DNA of 64,000 bases from JAHBVY01 sp964415255 (GTDB taxonomy: Bacteria > Myxococcota_A > Polyangia > Polyangiales > Polyangiaceae). Location of the stretch: the NCBI GenBank assembly GCA_964415255.1, contig CAYQAC010000006.1, forward strand, positions 1 to 64,000, given 5' to 3'. Each line of letters starts with the position of its first letter. The stretch's first letter is position 1. The position numbers and the translations under genes are program-made. The notes beneath the pieces were generated by a model that saw only the letters and a program-made list of their open reading frames with translations, ran no database searches and was not told the origin of the DNA. Positions 55,890 through 64,000 of the stretch are shown here, in pieces.

Positions 55890-56786
55890 ATGCGACCTCA
55901 GCTGCTCCTCCTGGTCCCCGCCCTGTTCACCTTCGCCTGCGCTGGCTCCGCGCCGCCCCCAAGCGGCGCACCAGCCCGGAGTGAGGCAGCCCACACGCCG
56001 CCCCCCGCGAGTCAGCCCCAAGCCGGTTACGCCCCGCACGCCGAGTCCGAGTCTGCGGGCGAGCCTTATGACGACGGCGCCCCCGCGAGCGGCGCCGCCG
56101 AGCGCCACGCGGACGTCGCCCAGCCCAGCCCACGCCGCCCTGGGCTCGGCACCACCTGGGGCGAGACCCGCGTGAGCCGCATCTCCACCACGCCATTTTT
56201 CCGCGCGGATTCAGTCAGCCCCAGCGCGGTGGCTTCGTTCTTCTACAATGACCGCCAGGGCGTCCAGGAGATGACCCGCGGTGGCTTCGTGAGCCACGAC
56301 CAGGGCGTGATCTCGGTGTCGGGCGGTGCTCTGACGGTCAGGCTGTTGGACGACTCGCGGCGGCCCCTGCCAGGCGCGCAGAGCGGCGGGCGCAACTACG
56401 TGGTGGGGCAGCACGGCCAGCGCTACATCATCCAGATCCAGAACCACACCCCAGCGCGGGTGGAGGCGGTGGCCACGGTGGACGGGCTGGATGTGATCGA
56501 TGGCCGCGAGGGTGCCTTCACCAAGCGCGGCTACATCGTGATGCCTTATTCCACAGTGGAAATTGATGGGTTCCGGCGCTCGACGGATACGGTGGCCTCG
56601 TTCCGCTTCGGCAGCGTGGATGGCTCCTACGCCGCGCGTAAGGGCAGCTCGCGCAACGTCGGGGTGATTGGCGTGGCCTTCTTCCACGAGCAAGGCGAGC
56701 GCTGGGGCTGGGGCCCAGAGACGCGCCGCCGCCACGACGCGGATCCGTTCCCCGGTGGCTTCGCGGAGCCCCCACCCTCCTGGTGA
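55890..56786 (+). CDS. Two-domain hypothetical lipoprotein (domain order B-A)
   Basis: 298 residues with lipobox LFTFAC near residue 17. Domain B (about 85-130) comes first: LGTTWGE, PFFRADS, ASFFYNDRQGV. Domain A follows (about 145-268): ATVDGLDVIDG, RGYIVMPYSTVEIDGFRRSTDT, NVGVIGVAFFHEQ. The C-terminus is GFAEPPPSW. It is a clear paralogue of the upstream gene with the domain order exchanged. The role is unknown. Confidence 0.78.
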   Translation: MRPQLLLLVPALFTFACAGSAPPPSGAPARSEAAHTPPPASQPQAGYAPHAESESAGEPYDDGAPASGAAERHADVAQPSPRRPGLGTTWGETRVSRISTTPFFRADSVSPSAVASFFYNDRQGVQEMTRGGFVSHDQGVISVSGGALTVRLLDDSRRPLPGAQSGGRNYVVGQHGQRYIIQIQNHTPARVEAVATVDGLDVIDGREGAFTKRGYIVMPYSTVEIDGFRRSTDTVASFRFGSVDGSYAARKGSSRNVGVIGVAFFHEQGERWGWGPETRRRHDADPFPGGFAEPPPSW

Positions 56787-57010
56787 CATCAAGCGCTGAG
56801 CAGCACCCTGCGGCGGCCTCCGGGTCGCCGCGCGCGTTTTTGTTCGTCGCTGCCGCCGAGTTCGAAGCGAGCGCCTCCGTAGAGCCGCGCGATGTCCGCC
56901 TCGGTGAGAGCCGCGCGGTTGCCATCCGACGCCCCCCCGTCCGCAGCGCGCCAATTGCGGGAGGTGGGGGCGCCGCATGCTGCGCCCGACGGGTGAGGTA
57001 TGCTGGCGCG

Positions 57011-57940
57011 GTGCCTGATCCATCACGCCTCGTGAGCGCGCTCAGCTCCTTCAGCCTCGAAGCGCGCCGCGCGCTGGAGGCGGCGCTGGAGGAGCGCGCG
57101 GTGGTCCCGGCCCGGCTCACGCGCTGGCTGCTGAGCCATGAGGCGCTCGACACCGAGCAGCTGCTCACCCAGCTGTTACCGGTGGCCATGGCCTACGCAG
57201 CGGCGCCCACCTCGGGCTTCCGGGTGGGGGCGATCGCGGCGTGTCGTCAAGGGTCGAGCCATGACCTCCACCTCGGCGCCAATTGGGAGCCGCCGCGTGC
57301 TCCGCTCAGCTTCAGTGTCCACGCGGAGCAAGCCGCGGTGGTGAACGCCTGGGTGAACAACCAAACCACCATTGAGCTCCTAGCGGTCTCCGCCGTGCCC
57401 TGCGGCTACTGCCGCCAGTTCTTGCAGGAGTTAGGCAGCCTACCGTCCTTGTTCATCGCGCCGCGTGAAGCAACGACAGAGCCCCCGCTCCGGAGTCGCC
57501 TGGAGGAGCTGCTCCCACACCCGTTTGGTCCGCGCGCCCTGGGTGTCAGCGCAGCGCTCTTGTCATCCCCCCGAACGCCGCTCGTGTCGCCGCCCGGCGC
57601 CGAGCCGCTGCTCGCGGCGGGCATCGCCGCGGCGGAGCGCTCCCACGCGCCGTACTCTGGCGCGCTGGCGGCCGTCGCGCTTCAGGCTGAAGACGGCGCC
57701 ATCGTCGCCGCGCCATACGCGGAGAGCGCCGCGCACAACCCGAGCCTCGCGCCGCTCAGCGCCGCCATGGTGGCCCTGGTGACTCAACGCGCGCCGAGCG
57801 CGCCCCGCCGAATCCAGCGTGCGCTGCTAGTGGAGGCAGAGGGCAAGCTGAGCCAGCGCGCGCTCACGGCGGCCATGCTGACTCATGAGGCCCCTCACCT
57901 GAGCCTCGAGTACCACGCGGCGCAGCGCCCTCATGGCTGA
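57011..57940 (+). CDS. cdd: Cytidine deaminase (two-domain type)
   Basis: 309 residues from GTG 57011, near the 294 of E. coli Cdd. It deaminates cytidine and deoxycytidine. The zinc site is complete: HAEQAAV (the E is the catalytic base) and PCGYCRQF. A degenerate second domain follows, as in the dimeric E. coli type. An upstream in-frame start at GTG 56783 would add 76 low-complexity residues and overlap the previous gene. Confidence 0.92.
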   Translation: MPDPSRLVSALSSFSLEARRALEAALEERAVVPARLTRWLLSHEALDTEQLLTQLLPVAMAYAAAPTSGFRVGAIAACRQGSSHDLHLGANWEPPRAPLSFSVHAEQAAVVNAWVNNQTTIELLAVSAVPCGYCRQFLQELGSLPSLFIAPREATTEPPLRSRLEELLPHPFGPRALGVSAALLSSPRTPLVSPPGAEPLLAAGIAAAERSHAPYSGALAAVALQAEDGAIVAAPYAESAAHNPSLAPLSAAMVALVTQRAPSAPRRIQRALLVEAEGKLSQRALTAAMLTHEAPHLSLEYHAAQRPHG

Positions 57941-58086
57941 CGTCCGCATTCGTCAGTCTCCTTCATACACCCCACCTCCGCACCTCGTCAGTGATGCGGA
58001 CGATCAGGGTTTAGGGGTTGGGTAGGTCGCTACAAGGCGGCCCGCTGAAGCGCCCCTGAGCTGTTCCCTCTAGTCAGCCGTACAGC

Positions 58087-59175
58087 TCACATCACCGCCT
58101 CTTCACCCAGCGCGGCGGCCACCTCCGGGAGGCGTGAGAAGTACTCTTTGTCGTTCGCCTTCTCCACGGCGTCGTGAGCCGTCACCAGGCCTGACTTCAG
58201 CAGGCGCTCGAGCGCGGCGTCCATCGTCTGCATCCCTACCTGGGCGCCCGACTGGATCAGGTTCACGATCATGTTGGTCTTCGCCTCACGGATGGTGGAG
58301 GCCACGCCAGCGTTGGCGATCAAGATCTCGTGCGCGGCGATGCGCCCAGTGCCGTCAGCGCGCTTGAGCAGCTGTTGTGCCACGATGCCCGCCAAGGCGT
58401 CCGCCAGCATCCCACGGATCTGCGACTGCTGAGCGTGGGGGAAGGCGTTGATGAAGCGATCGATGGTAGCGGGCGCCGAGTTGGTGTGCACCGTGGCGAA
58501 CACCAGGCAGCCGAAGCTCGCGAGCTGTAGCGCTAGGCGCATCGTCTCTTGCCCGCGCAGCTCCCCCACCAAGATCACGTCGGCGTTCTCGCGCCCGGCG
58601 CTGCGGATGGCGTCGGCGAAGCTCGGCGTGTCGAGGCCCACCTCGCGGTGCGTCACCTGACAGCTGATCGGCTGGTGCACGAACTCGACGGGGTCTTCAA
58701 TCGTCAGGATGTGCCCGGCGCGTGAGGCGTTGATGTCGTGGACCATCGCGGCCAGCGTGGTGCTCTTACCGCTGCCCGTCGGGCCCGTCACCAGCACCAG
58801 CCCCGAGCGGCGCCGCGCGAGCCCCACCACCGCAGCTGGTAAGTCGAGCTGCTCAGCCGTCAAGATCTTGCTGGGGATGGTGCGGAACACCGCCGCCGGC
58901 CCTGACCACTTCCAAAAGTAGTTCGCGCGGAAGCGCGCCTTGTCCTGATAGGCGTAGGCAAAGTCGAGGTCCTTACTCTCCCTGAACCCGGCGTAGCGCT
59001 CCGCATCGCAGATCTCGCTGAGCAGCTCGTCCAGCTCGCGATGGGTGAGCGGCGTCTGCGAGGCCCTCATGAGCTCGCCCTTCAGCCGCAGCGTGGGTGG
59101 GTAGCCCACCGCGAGGTGCAGATCAGACCCGCCGCGCTGGAGCAGCACATCGAACAAACGATCGATCTTGGCCAT
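58087..59175 (-). CDS. Type IV pilus retraction ATPase (PilT/PilU-like)
   Basis: 362 residues. N-terminal PAS-like region LFDVLLQRGGSDLHLAVGYPP, Walker A GPTGSGKSTTLAAM, Asp box and Walker B (DVILVGELRGQETM), His box ATVHTNSAPATIDRF, and the C-terminal AKTNMIVNLIQSGAQVGMQTMD typical of PilT. It powers pilus retraction and gliding or twitching motility, as in myxobacteria. Its ATG overlaps the upstream ATPase stop by one base (TGATG), so the two are co-translated. Confidence 0.93.
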   Translation of the reverse strand: MAKIDRLFDVLLQRGGSDLHLAVGYPPTLRLKGELMRASQTPLTHRELDELLSEICDAERYAGFRESKDLDFAYAYQDKARFRANYFWKWSGPAAVFRTIPSKILTAEQLDLPAAVVGLARRRSGLVLVTGPTGSGKSTTLAAMVHDINASRAGHILTIEDPVEFVHQPISCQVTHREVGLDTPSFADAIRSAGRENADVILVGELRGQETMRLALQLASFGCLVFATVHTNSAPATIDRFINAFPHAQQSQIRGMLADALAGIVAQQLLKRADGTGRIAAHEILIANAGVASTIREAKTNMIVNLIQSGAQVGMQTMDAALERLLKSGLVTAHDAVEKANDKEYFSRLPEVAAALGEEAVM

Positions 59176-60842
59176 CAGCTCTCCTTGCGCCCGAACAGGC
59201 CCTTGATCCCACGTTTGCCAGCGTCCGCTCGAGGCGCCTCGGGCTCGGGCGCGGCCGCGGCAGAGCGCGACGCCCCATCCACCGCCCGCGGATCATCTGC
59301 GAAGGCGCGCGCCACATCCGCGCTGATTTTCCCGGCGCGCACCAGGTCCGACAAAGAGTCCTCGATGCGCAGCATCCCGTACGAACGGCCGCGCTGGAGC
59401 AGGCTAGGGAGCTGAAACAGCTTGTTGTCGCGGATCAGCTTCCACAGCGGCACGTTGCCGGTGATGAGCTCCACGGCGGCCACCATCCCTTCGCCATCCA
59501 GGGTGGGCACCAGGCGCTGGCTCAGCACGAATTTGAGGGCGCCGGCCATGGTGGCGCGCACCTGCGCCTGATCGTCCGGCGGGAACAGCTCGATCAGCCG
59601 ATCGATGGTCTTGGCACCTGACGGGGTGCTCATGGTGGCCAGCACCAGGTGCCCCGTCTCCGCGGCGGAGAGCGCCATCTCCACTGTCTCACGGTCACGC
59701 AGCTCACCGATCGCGATCACGTCAGGGTCCTCACGCAGGCTCCCCTTCAGCGCGGTGTAAAAGCTCGCGGTGTGCGACCCCACCTCACGCTGGCTCACCA
59801 GCGCGCGCTTCACGGGGTGGCGGATCTCGATGGGATCTTCCACCGTGATGATGTGGACACTCTTGTTCTCGTTGAACCAGTCCACCAGCGCCGCCATCGT
59901 GGTGCTCTTGCCCTGGCCGTTCGGCCCCGCCACCACCACCAAGCCTTGGTGCTGCCCGGTGATGCGCATCACCTCAGGTGGTAAGCCAAGCTGCTCAATG
60001 CTAGGCGGCTCGTCCATCACCAGCCGGTAGCAGCCCTTGAGCCCCGCGCGGTGACGGCAGAGGTTGGCGCGGACGCGGCCACCCCGCTCGAGCTCCAGCG
60101 AGAAGTCCGCGTACCCCAGCTCAATCAGCGCCGCTTGGTGGGCCCCCGCGCTCGGGAGCAACCAACGCTCCACGTCTCCGTGCGGGATTGGGTCGCTCAC
60201 TGGGATCAGCTGGCCCACGCGGCGGACTTGGATCGGACGATCGGAGGTGATGTGCAGATCGCTCGCCCCGTGCTCGCGCGCGAAGGCCAGCGCCTGCTCG
60301 AGCCCCTCAGGGCGCTCAAGCCAGAGTACTTTGCTAGCGACCGGGGGTGGCTCCGCGAGGTCCAAGCTCAGCTCGTCATCGGCCTCGAGCGCGCTCGCTG
60401 GGTCGTCGAGCTCCAGCGCGCTGTGGGGTGAGCTGAGCGCGCTGTGGGGTGAGCTGAGCGGGCTCGAAGGCGCGGGCGCGACGGCGGGCGCGCGCACTGT
60501 CTCCTCCAGGAGGGAGGCTGCGGTGACGCCCGAGGCGGGCGCGGCGGCACCTAGCGTGATGTGGAAGCGCAGCAGATCGCCGCGGCGCGCGACGCGCGCC
60601 GCGTAGCGCACCCCGAACAGCTCGACCGGCGTCAGCGCGCCATCCGTGTCACGCGAGGGGATCAAGGCGGTGAGCCCGGTGCCGCGAACCAGCGCCGCCA
60701 AATCGGCCGCGCTGAGCGGCTCGCGCCCCACCCAGCGGCGCTGACCTTGATGCTCCACGGAGGTGGCCGCATCGGTCTGTAAGATGAGCGCGCTGATGTC
60801 GTCACGCTCCAAGTACCGGAGGAGCTCTCGCAGATCCGCCAT
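59175..60842 (-). CDS. PilT-type ATPase with N-terminal extension and altered His box
   Basis: 555 residues. Residues 1-170 are an extension: an N-terminal domain, then a Pro/Ser/Ala linker with PHSALSS repeats from tandem DNA. From about 176 it is PilT-like: SDLHITSDRPIQVRRVGQLIP, Walker A GPNGQGKSTTM (about 306), EDPIEIRH, Walker B DVIAIGELRDRETVEM. The usual His box reads ATMSTPSGAKTIDR, with Ser where PilT has His. It may be a regulatory or specialised retraction ATPase acting with its neighbour. It is upstream of and co-translated with the canonical PilT. Confidence 0.88.
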   Translation of the reverse strand: MADLRELLRYLERDDISALILQTDAATSVEHQGQRRWVGREPLSAADLAALVRGTGLTALIPSRDTDGALTPVELFGVRYAARVARRGDLLRFHITLGAAAPASGVTAASLLEETVRAPAVAPAPSSPLSSPHSALSSPHSALELDDPASALEADDELSLDLAEPPPVASKVLWLERPEGLEQALAFAREHGASDLHITSDRPIQVRRVGQLIPVSDPIPHGDVERWLLPSAGAHQAALIELGYADFSLELERGGRVRANLCRHRAGLKGCYRLVMDEPPSIEQLGLPPEVMRITGQHQGLVVVAGPNGQGKSTTMAALVDWFNENKSVHIITVEDPIEIRHPVKRALVSQREVGSHTASFYTALKGSLREDPDVIAIGELRDRETVEMALSAAETGHLVLATMSTPSGAKTIDRLIELFPPDDQAQVRATMAGALKFVLSQRLVPTLDGEGMVAAVELITGNVPLWKLIRDNKLFQLPSLLQRGRSYGMLRIEDSLSDLVRAGKISADVARAFADDPRAVDGASRSAAAAPEPEAPRADAGKRGIKGLFGRKES

Positions 60843-60904
60843 GATCGCCTAAGATAGGCGCTGCGGCCGGCGCGCGCCAAGCACCTTCAGGGCAGGCGCG
60901 CGCT

Positions 60905-61999
60905 TTAGGCGCCGATCACGCCCTTACCGGTCGCGACCTTGCCGCTCACGCCCTGAGCGCGCGCAGCGAGCTGGCCGCACGCTGCCCCGACGTCGCCGCC
61001 CCCGCTGTAGCGACGGTGGCTCCCAACCCCCCGCTCCCTCAAGACCTCACGGAAACGCTCCTCCACCGCCTGAGAGCTCCGCGAGAATGGATCGTCGCTC
61101 AGCGAGGTCGCGTTGTAAGGGATCAAGCTGAGGCGCGGGCGCACCCCAGCTTGCTCTGTGAACCACGCGATGCGCTCCGCCAGGCGCCGCGCCGTCTCCT
61201 CGTCGTCGTTCACCCCCGCGAGTAGCGTCAGCGCCCACATCGGCGCGCGACGCGTGAGCCGAGCGTGCTCCACCGCGGCGTCCATCACCGCGTCGAACGA
61301 GTGCGCGTTGGTGATCGGCATCAGGCGCCCCCGCACCTCGGGCAGCGCGCTGCCGAGCGAGAGCCCCAGGCGCACCTTCGGCGCCTCACGCGCGAGCCGC
61401 CGGATCCCCGAAGGGAGCCCGGCGGTGCACACGGTGATGTTGCGCGCGTCGATGGCGAGGCCGCTCGGCTCGTTCAGCACACGGATGGCGCCGAGCACCT
61501 GATCGAGGTTGGCGAGCGGCTCCCCCATCCCTTGAAACACCACGCCATGCACGCGCTGGCCCGCGCCGAGCGTGCTCGCGGCTTCGCGCACCTGCTCCAC
61601 GATCTCCCACACCGCGAGGTTACGCCTGAGGCCGAGCTTCCCCGTGGCGCAGAAGGCGCACGCGAGCGCGCAGCCCACCTGCGAGCTCACGCAGATGGAG
61701 AAGCGCCCGGGGCGTTCGAGCGGGATCCTGACGGTCTCGATCAGATCGCCCCCCGGCACGCGCAGCACCAGCTTCACGAACGGATCGAGCGCGCTCTCGC
61801 TCAGCGACACCCGCTCGAGCTCGGGGACATGGGTCGCCGCGCGCACCGCCGAGAGCGCGCTCCGACGCACCTGAGGGATCGCCGCCTCGAGCCTGCCGCT
61901 GCGATGGAGCGACGAGACGATGCGGCGCGCCTCCGCGAGCCGCAGCTCCGGCAGCGCCTGGCTGAGCTCCTCTGGGGTGAGCGCCTGCAAGGCCAACAC
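60905..61999 (-). CDS. rlmN: 23S rRNA (adenine-C2)-methyltransferase RlmN
   Basis: 364 residues from GTG 61999. Radical SAM cluster CX3CX2C (CALACAFC) at about 111-118, the FQGMGEPLANL segment, and the C-terminal GAACGQL Cys used as the methyl-transfer nucleophile. It methylates A2503 of 23S rRNA and some tRNAs. Length is normal. Confidence 0.94.
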   Translation of the reverse strand: MLALQALTPEELSQALPELRLAEARRIVSSLHRSGRLEAAIPQVRRSALSAVRAATHVPELERVSLSESALDPFVKLVLRVPGGDLIETVRIPLERPGRFSICVSSQVGCALACAFCATGKLGLRRNLAVWEIVEQVREAASTLGAGQRVHGVVFQGMGEPLANLDQVLGAIRVLNEPSGLAIDARNITVCTAGLPSGIRRLAREAPKVRLGLSLGSALPEVRGRLMPITNAHSFDAVMDAAVEHARLTRRAPMWALTLLAGVNDDEETARRLAERIAWFTEQAGVRPRLSLIPYNATSLSDDPFSRSSQAVEERFREVLRERGVGSHRRYSGGGDVGAACGQLAARAQGVSGKVATGKGVIGA

Positions 62000-62121
62000 C
62001 CGGCCGCCATAGCACGCACGCGGCGCTAACGCGCGCCCAGCGTCACGCCGGTTTGTTGCCCCAGGGCGCGACCGCCCGCTAGGCCCTCCTTGTGCGCCAC
62101 GCTGAGCGAGCCCTCTGCCCG

Positions 62122-62907
62122 ATGATCATCGCCGCGCTCGCGTGCGCGCTAGGCGCCTGCGAGTCACCCATGGCCGAGCCACCCGCGGCGTCCCTGACGC
62201 GCAGCGAGGCGCCGGATAGTCAGTTAAGCGCGCTTACGGAGCGGGTCGCCTTCGAGCGCCACCGGGTGGAGCAGCGCCTGCGTGGCGACTGGGAGCTGCC
62301 GCAGCGCCCCAAGGACAGCGGCTGCACGAACCTCGCGAGCGGTGAGCTCGCCAAGGACACCCTGGTCCTGGACGTGAGGGACGCGCGGCCGGATGGTCGT
62401 CAGTTATTCAGTCTTGATTTGACTAATGAGCTGACCTCTTCAGATCTGCGCGCGCTGGAGCCGCTGTACCGCCCCGGCACCGCCGCCAAGGCGCGCCGCG
62501 AGCTGGTGAGTACGAAGGCTGGGGAGGAGGCGTTGAGCAAGCTCTCTGAGCTGGCCGAGCGGCGCTACGCGGCGGTGTTCCACGTCACCCACCTGGCAGC
62601 GCCTAAGTTCTTTCACGATCCGAAGAAGCGCTTCCCTGAGTGGAGCCCGGGCTGGATGATGGGCTGGCTCGCGCTCCACCAGCTGGGCGAGACAGACGCC
62701 CTGTGTCAGCTCCGCATCGAGGTGCGCAGCGACACCCGTGATGCGCCGCGTGAGCGGCGGCTGCGTGAGACCACTCAGCGCGCGCTGCTGCGCGCGCTCG
62801 CGGCGCGCTTTCACGACGCCGGTGAGCGCGCTCAAGCCAAGCTGAACGCTGGCCTCATTTGGCCCCACGCACCGAGAGAACGTGAGCCGCTCGCCGCGGC
62901 ACCGTGA
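62122..62907 (+). CDS. Hypothetical lipoprotein
   Basis: 261 residues from ATG 62122. The signal peptide MIIAALACALGAC carries the lipobox. The body includes LALHQLGETDALCQLRIEV and an Arg-rich C-terminal helix. It ends in the first unit of a 22-bp tandem repeat, which encodes its last residues. No family is recognised. Confidence 0.7.
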   Translation: MIIAALACALGACESPMAEPPAASLTRSEAPDSQLSALTERVAFERHRVEQRLRGDWELPQRPKDSGCTNLASGELAKDTLVLDVRDARPDGRQLFSLDLTNELTSSDLRALEPLYRPGTAAKARRELVSTKAGEEALSKLSELAERRYAAVFHVTHLAAPKFFHDPKKRFPEWSPGWMMGWLALHQLGETDALCQLRIEVRSDTRDAPRERRLRETTQRALLRALAARFHDAGERAQAKLNAGLIWPHAPREREPLAAAP

Positions 62908-62997
62908 GCCGCTTAGCGCGGCGCCGTGAGCCGCCCGCCGCGGCGCCGTGAGCCGCTCAAGCGCCACGATGCAGCGCCACGATGCAGCGCCACGAAG
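62882..62997. repeat. 22-bp and 13-bp tandem repeats after the lipoprotein
   Basis: Units starting GTGAGCCGC recur at 62882, 62904, 62926 and 62948 (period 22). They run directly into three copies of a 13-bp unit (AGCGCCACGATGC) at about 62962-62997. The first 22-bp unit encodes the end of the lipoprotein gene; the stop lies in the second. Confidence 0.75.
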
Positions 62998-63112
62998 ACG
63001 CGTGACAGCGGACCGGTGCAGCCGCGTGAAGGGTTGGAACCATCCACCCGCGCCCCGTATTCCCATCGTGCATCCACGAGAAGTGATGTGACGGACGGCA
63101 TGAGCCCATGAG

Positions 63113-63134
63113 GCGCCCCCCACGGGCGCTTTTC
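63113..63134 (+). terminator. Rho-independent terminator-like hairpin
   Basis: GCGCCC (63113-63118), loop CCCAC, GGGCGC (63124-63129), then TTTTC. It ends 39 bp before the sulfatase-like gene. It may end transcription from the repeat-rich region; no gene or RNA upstream is recognised in 62908-63112. Confidence 0.6.
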
Positions 63135-63173
63135 TTGGCCCCCCCGTGCGCCGCGCGCTAGGCGCCCAGGAGA

Positions 63174-64000
63174 ATGCGTATCGCCTCATGTAGCGTGCTG
63201 ATCGGGCTGTTCTCGCTCGGCTGCAGTCAACAAGGGACCCCCGATCCTAGCGCGAGCACCGGCTCCAGCGCGGAACCTAAGACGAGCGCCGAAGCTCAAG
63301 TGAGCGCCGCGCCGAGCGCGCCAGCGGAGCCACCCCCAAAGCCCAAGCTCACGCGACCCGAGAAGCCGGTCAACGTGCTCCTGCTCACGGTGGACTCGCT
63401 GCGCGCGGACATGCCCTGGGCTGGTTACGAGCGCGACATCGCGCCGAACCTCACCGCGCTCGCCAAGGAGGCCGTCGTCTACGACGACTACCGCTCGGTC
63501 ACGAGCTACACCGCGCAGAGCGTCACCTGCATGCTGAGCGGCAAGTTCGCCTCCACCCTGTACCGCGACGGGTGGTTCTTCACTGGCTACCGCGAGAGCA
63601 ACGACTTCATCCAAGAGTCGATGCAGAAGCAAGGCATCCGCACCATGGGCGTGCAGGCGCATNNNNNNNNNNTGGGAAAGGCATCGACCAAGGCTTCGAC
63701 GTGTGGGAGCTGGTGCCTGGCATCACCTTCGACGCTCAGACGGACAACCACGTGACGGGCGAGAAGAGCACCAAGAAGATCATCGAGGCGCTCAGCAACC
63801 CCGAGAACACCAAGGGGCAGTGGTTCTTGTGGAGCCACTACATGGACCCCCACGATCAGTACATCAAGCACAAGGAGTCCCCAGACTTCGGCAACAGCAA
63901 CCGTGACCGCTACGACTCAGAGGTGTGGTACACTGACCACTGGCTGGGTGAGCTGTTCAAGTGGGGCAAAACGCAGCCCTGGTGGGACAACACCGCCGTC
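63174..64000 (+). CDS. Sulfatase-like lipoprotein (alkaline phosphatase fold), partial
   Basis: The gene is cut by gap 3 (63663-63672) and by the window end. The signal peptide ends LFSLGCSQQ, followed by a Ser/Pro/Ala linker. The core begins VLLLTVDSLRADMPW, the metal-binding and family start, then PNLTALAKEAVVYDDY and TSYTAQSVTCMLSG. The formylglycine CXPXR motif of true sulfatases is absent, so it is more like the lipoprotein phosphoethanolamine-transferase/sulfatase-like group. After the gap the frame shifts; the right part (GKGIDQGFDVWELVPGITFD) continues the fold with HYMDPHDQYI. It presumably hydrolyses or transfers an anionic group in the periplasm. Confidence 0.85.
63663..63672. other. 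Scaffold gap 3 (10 N)
   Basis: It lies within the sulfatase-like gene. The protein reads in frame up to GVQAH and, one frame over, from GKGIDQGF. Only a few residues are likely missing, and the ten Ns do not preserve the frame. No fold-back repeat is seen here. Confidence 0.98.

Noticed and set aside
62990..63110. tRNA or tmRNA suggested by a GGTTCCAACCC stretch on the minus strand
   Set aside because: No cloverleaf, acceptor pairing or anticodon stem could be drawn; the T-loop match has a mismatch at a required purine.

Overview
The window is high-GC DNA with dense, mostly short-spaced genes. It carries many lipoproteins whose lipobox is followed by Gly/Ala/Ser-rich linkers, a three-haem lipoprotein, an IgGFc-binding-like surface protein and two PilT-type ATPases. 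It also has a sulfite reductase flanked by DUF2849 and DUF934 genes. This combination suggests a myxobacterium of the Polyangia type (Myxococcota), but no rRNA or tRNA marker is present to confirm it. Three runs of exactly ten N mark scaffold joins (29214-29223, 53663-53672, 63663-63672). Two of them are flanked by fold-back inverted repeats, which look like amplification or assembly chimeras, so the source is probably a draft, possibly single-cell, assembly.

Layout. 1-7.0 kb: rdgB, an exported formylglycine-generating-enzyme-like lipoprotein, a small-subunit plus GMC oxidoreductase pair, an N-acyl-D-amino-acid deacylase and a LysR regulator. 7.1-12.7 kb: an accessory stretch with an unknown protein behind a triplicated 20-bp motif, a Cys-rich lipoprotein, a GNAT acetyltransferase, a DUF4160/DUF2442 pair, a large repeat-like protein with an acidic tail, and a triheme lipoprotein. 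13.2-22.2 kb: icd, ahcY, several lipoproteins, an OmpA-type protein and a methyltransferase. 22.5-25.6 kb: the TCA operon mdh-sucC-sucD, closed by a strong terminator. 25.8-29.7 kb: an RpoH-like sigma factor, an ECF sigma factor, a zinc-finger anti-sigma/TPR protein and a gene split by gap 1. 29.8-37.0 kb: cbs, lipoproteins, a thioesterase-like protein, ndk, a frameshifted gene and dapD. 37.1-38.7 kb: a DNA methyltransferase coupled to a PD-(D/E)XK-type protein. 38.7-42.3 kb: a LysR regulator divergent from DUF2849-sulfite reductase-DUF934. 42.3-45.9 kb: icmF. 46-48.4 kb: two divergent lipoproteins. 48.5-51.5 kb: proS and a trans-sulfuration enzyme. 51.8-57.9 kb: surface lipoproteins, a domain-swapped paralogue pair and cdd. 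58-62 kb: two PilT-type ATPases and rlmN. 62.1-64 kb: a lipoprotein and a sulfatase-like lipoprotein cut by gap 3 and by the window end.

How genes work together. Sulfite reductase supplies sulfide. ahcY (SAH to homocysteine), cbs (homocysteine to cystathionine) and the gamma-family PLP enzyme (cystathionine to cysteine) together could form a reverse trans-sulfuration route, although they are not in one operon. icd, mdh and sucCD cover three TCA steps, and icmF feeds branched-chain acyl-CoA toward them.

Main points for a second look: (i) a dispersed C-rich element (core AACCCCCAAAACCCC) with about 15 copies; (ii) two dispersed hairpins with a compensatory base-pair change; (iii) a palindromic repeat that supplies both stop codons of two convergent genes; (iv) two adjacent paralogues that carry the same two domains in opposite order; (v) two apparent frameshifts, one of which creates a false 991-aa ProS/trans-sulfuration fusion; (vi) a gap that can be closed on paper to restore an intact 385-aa gene.
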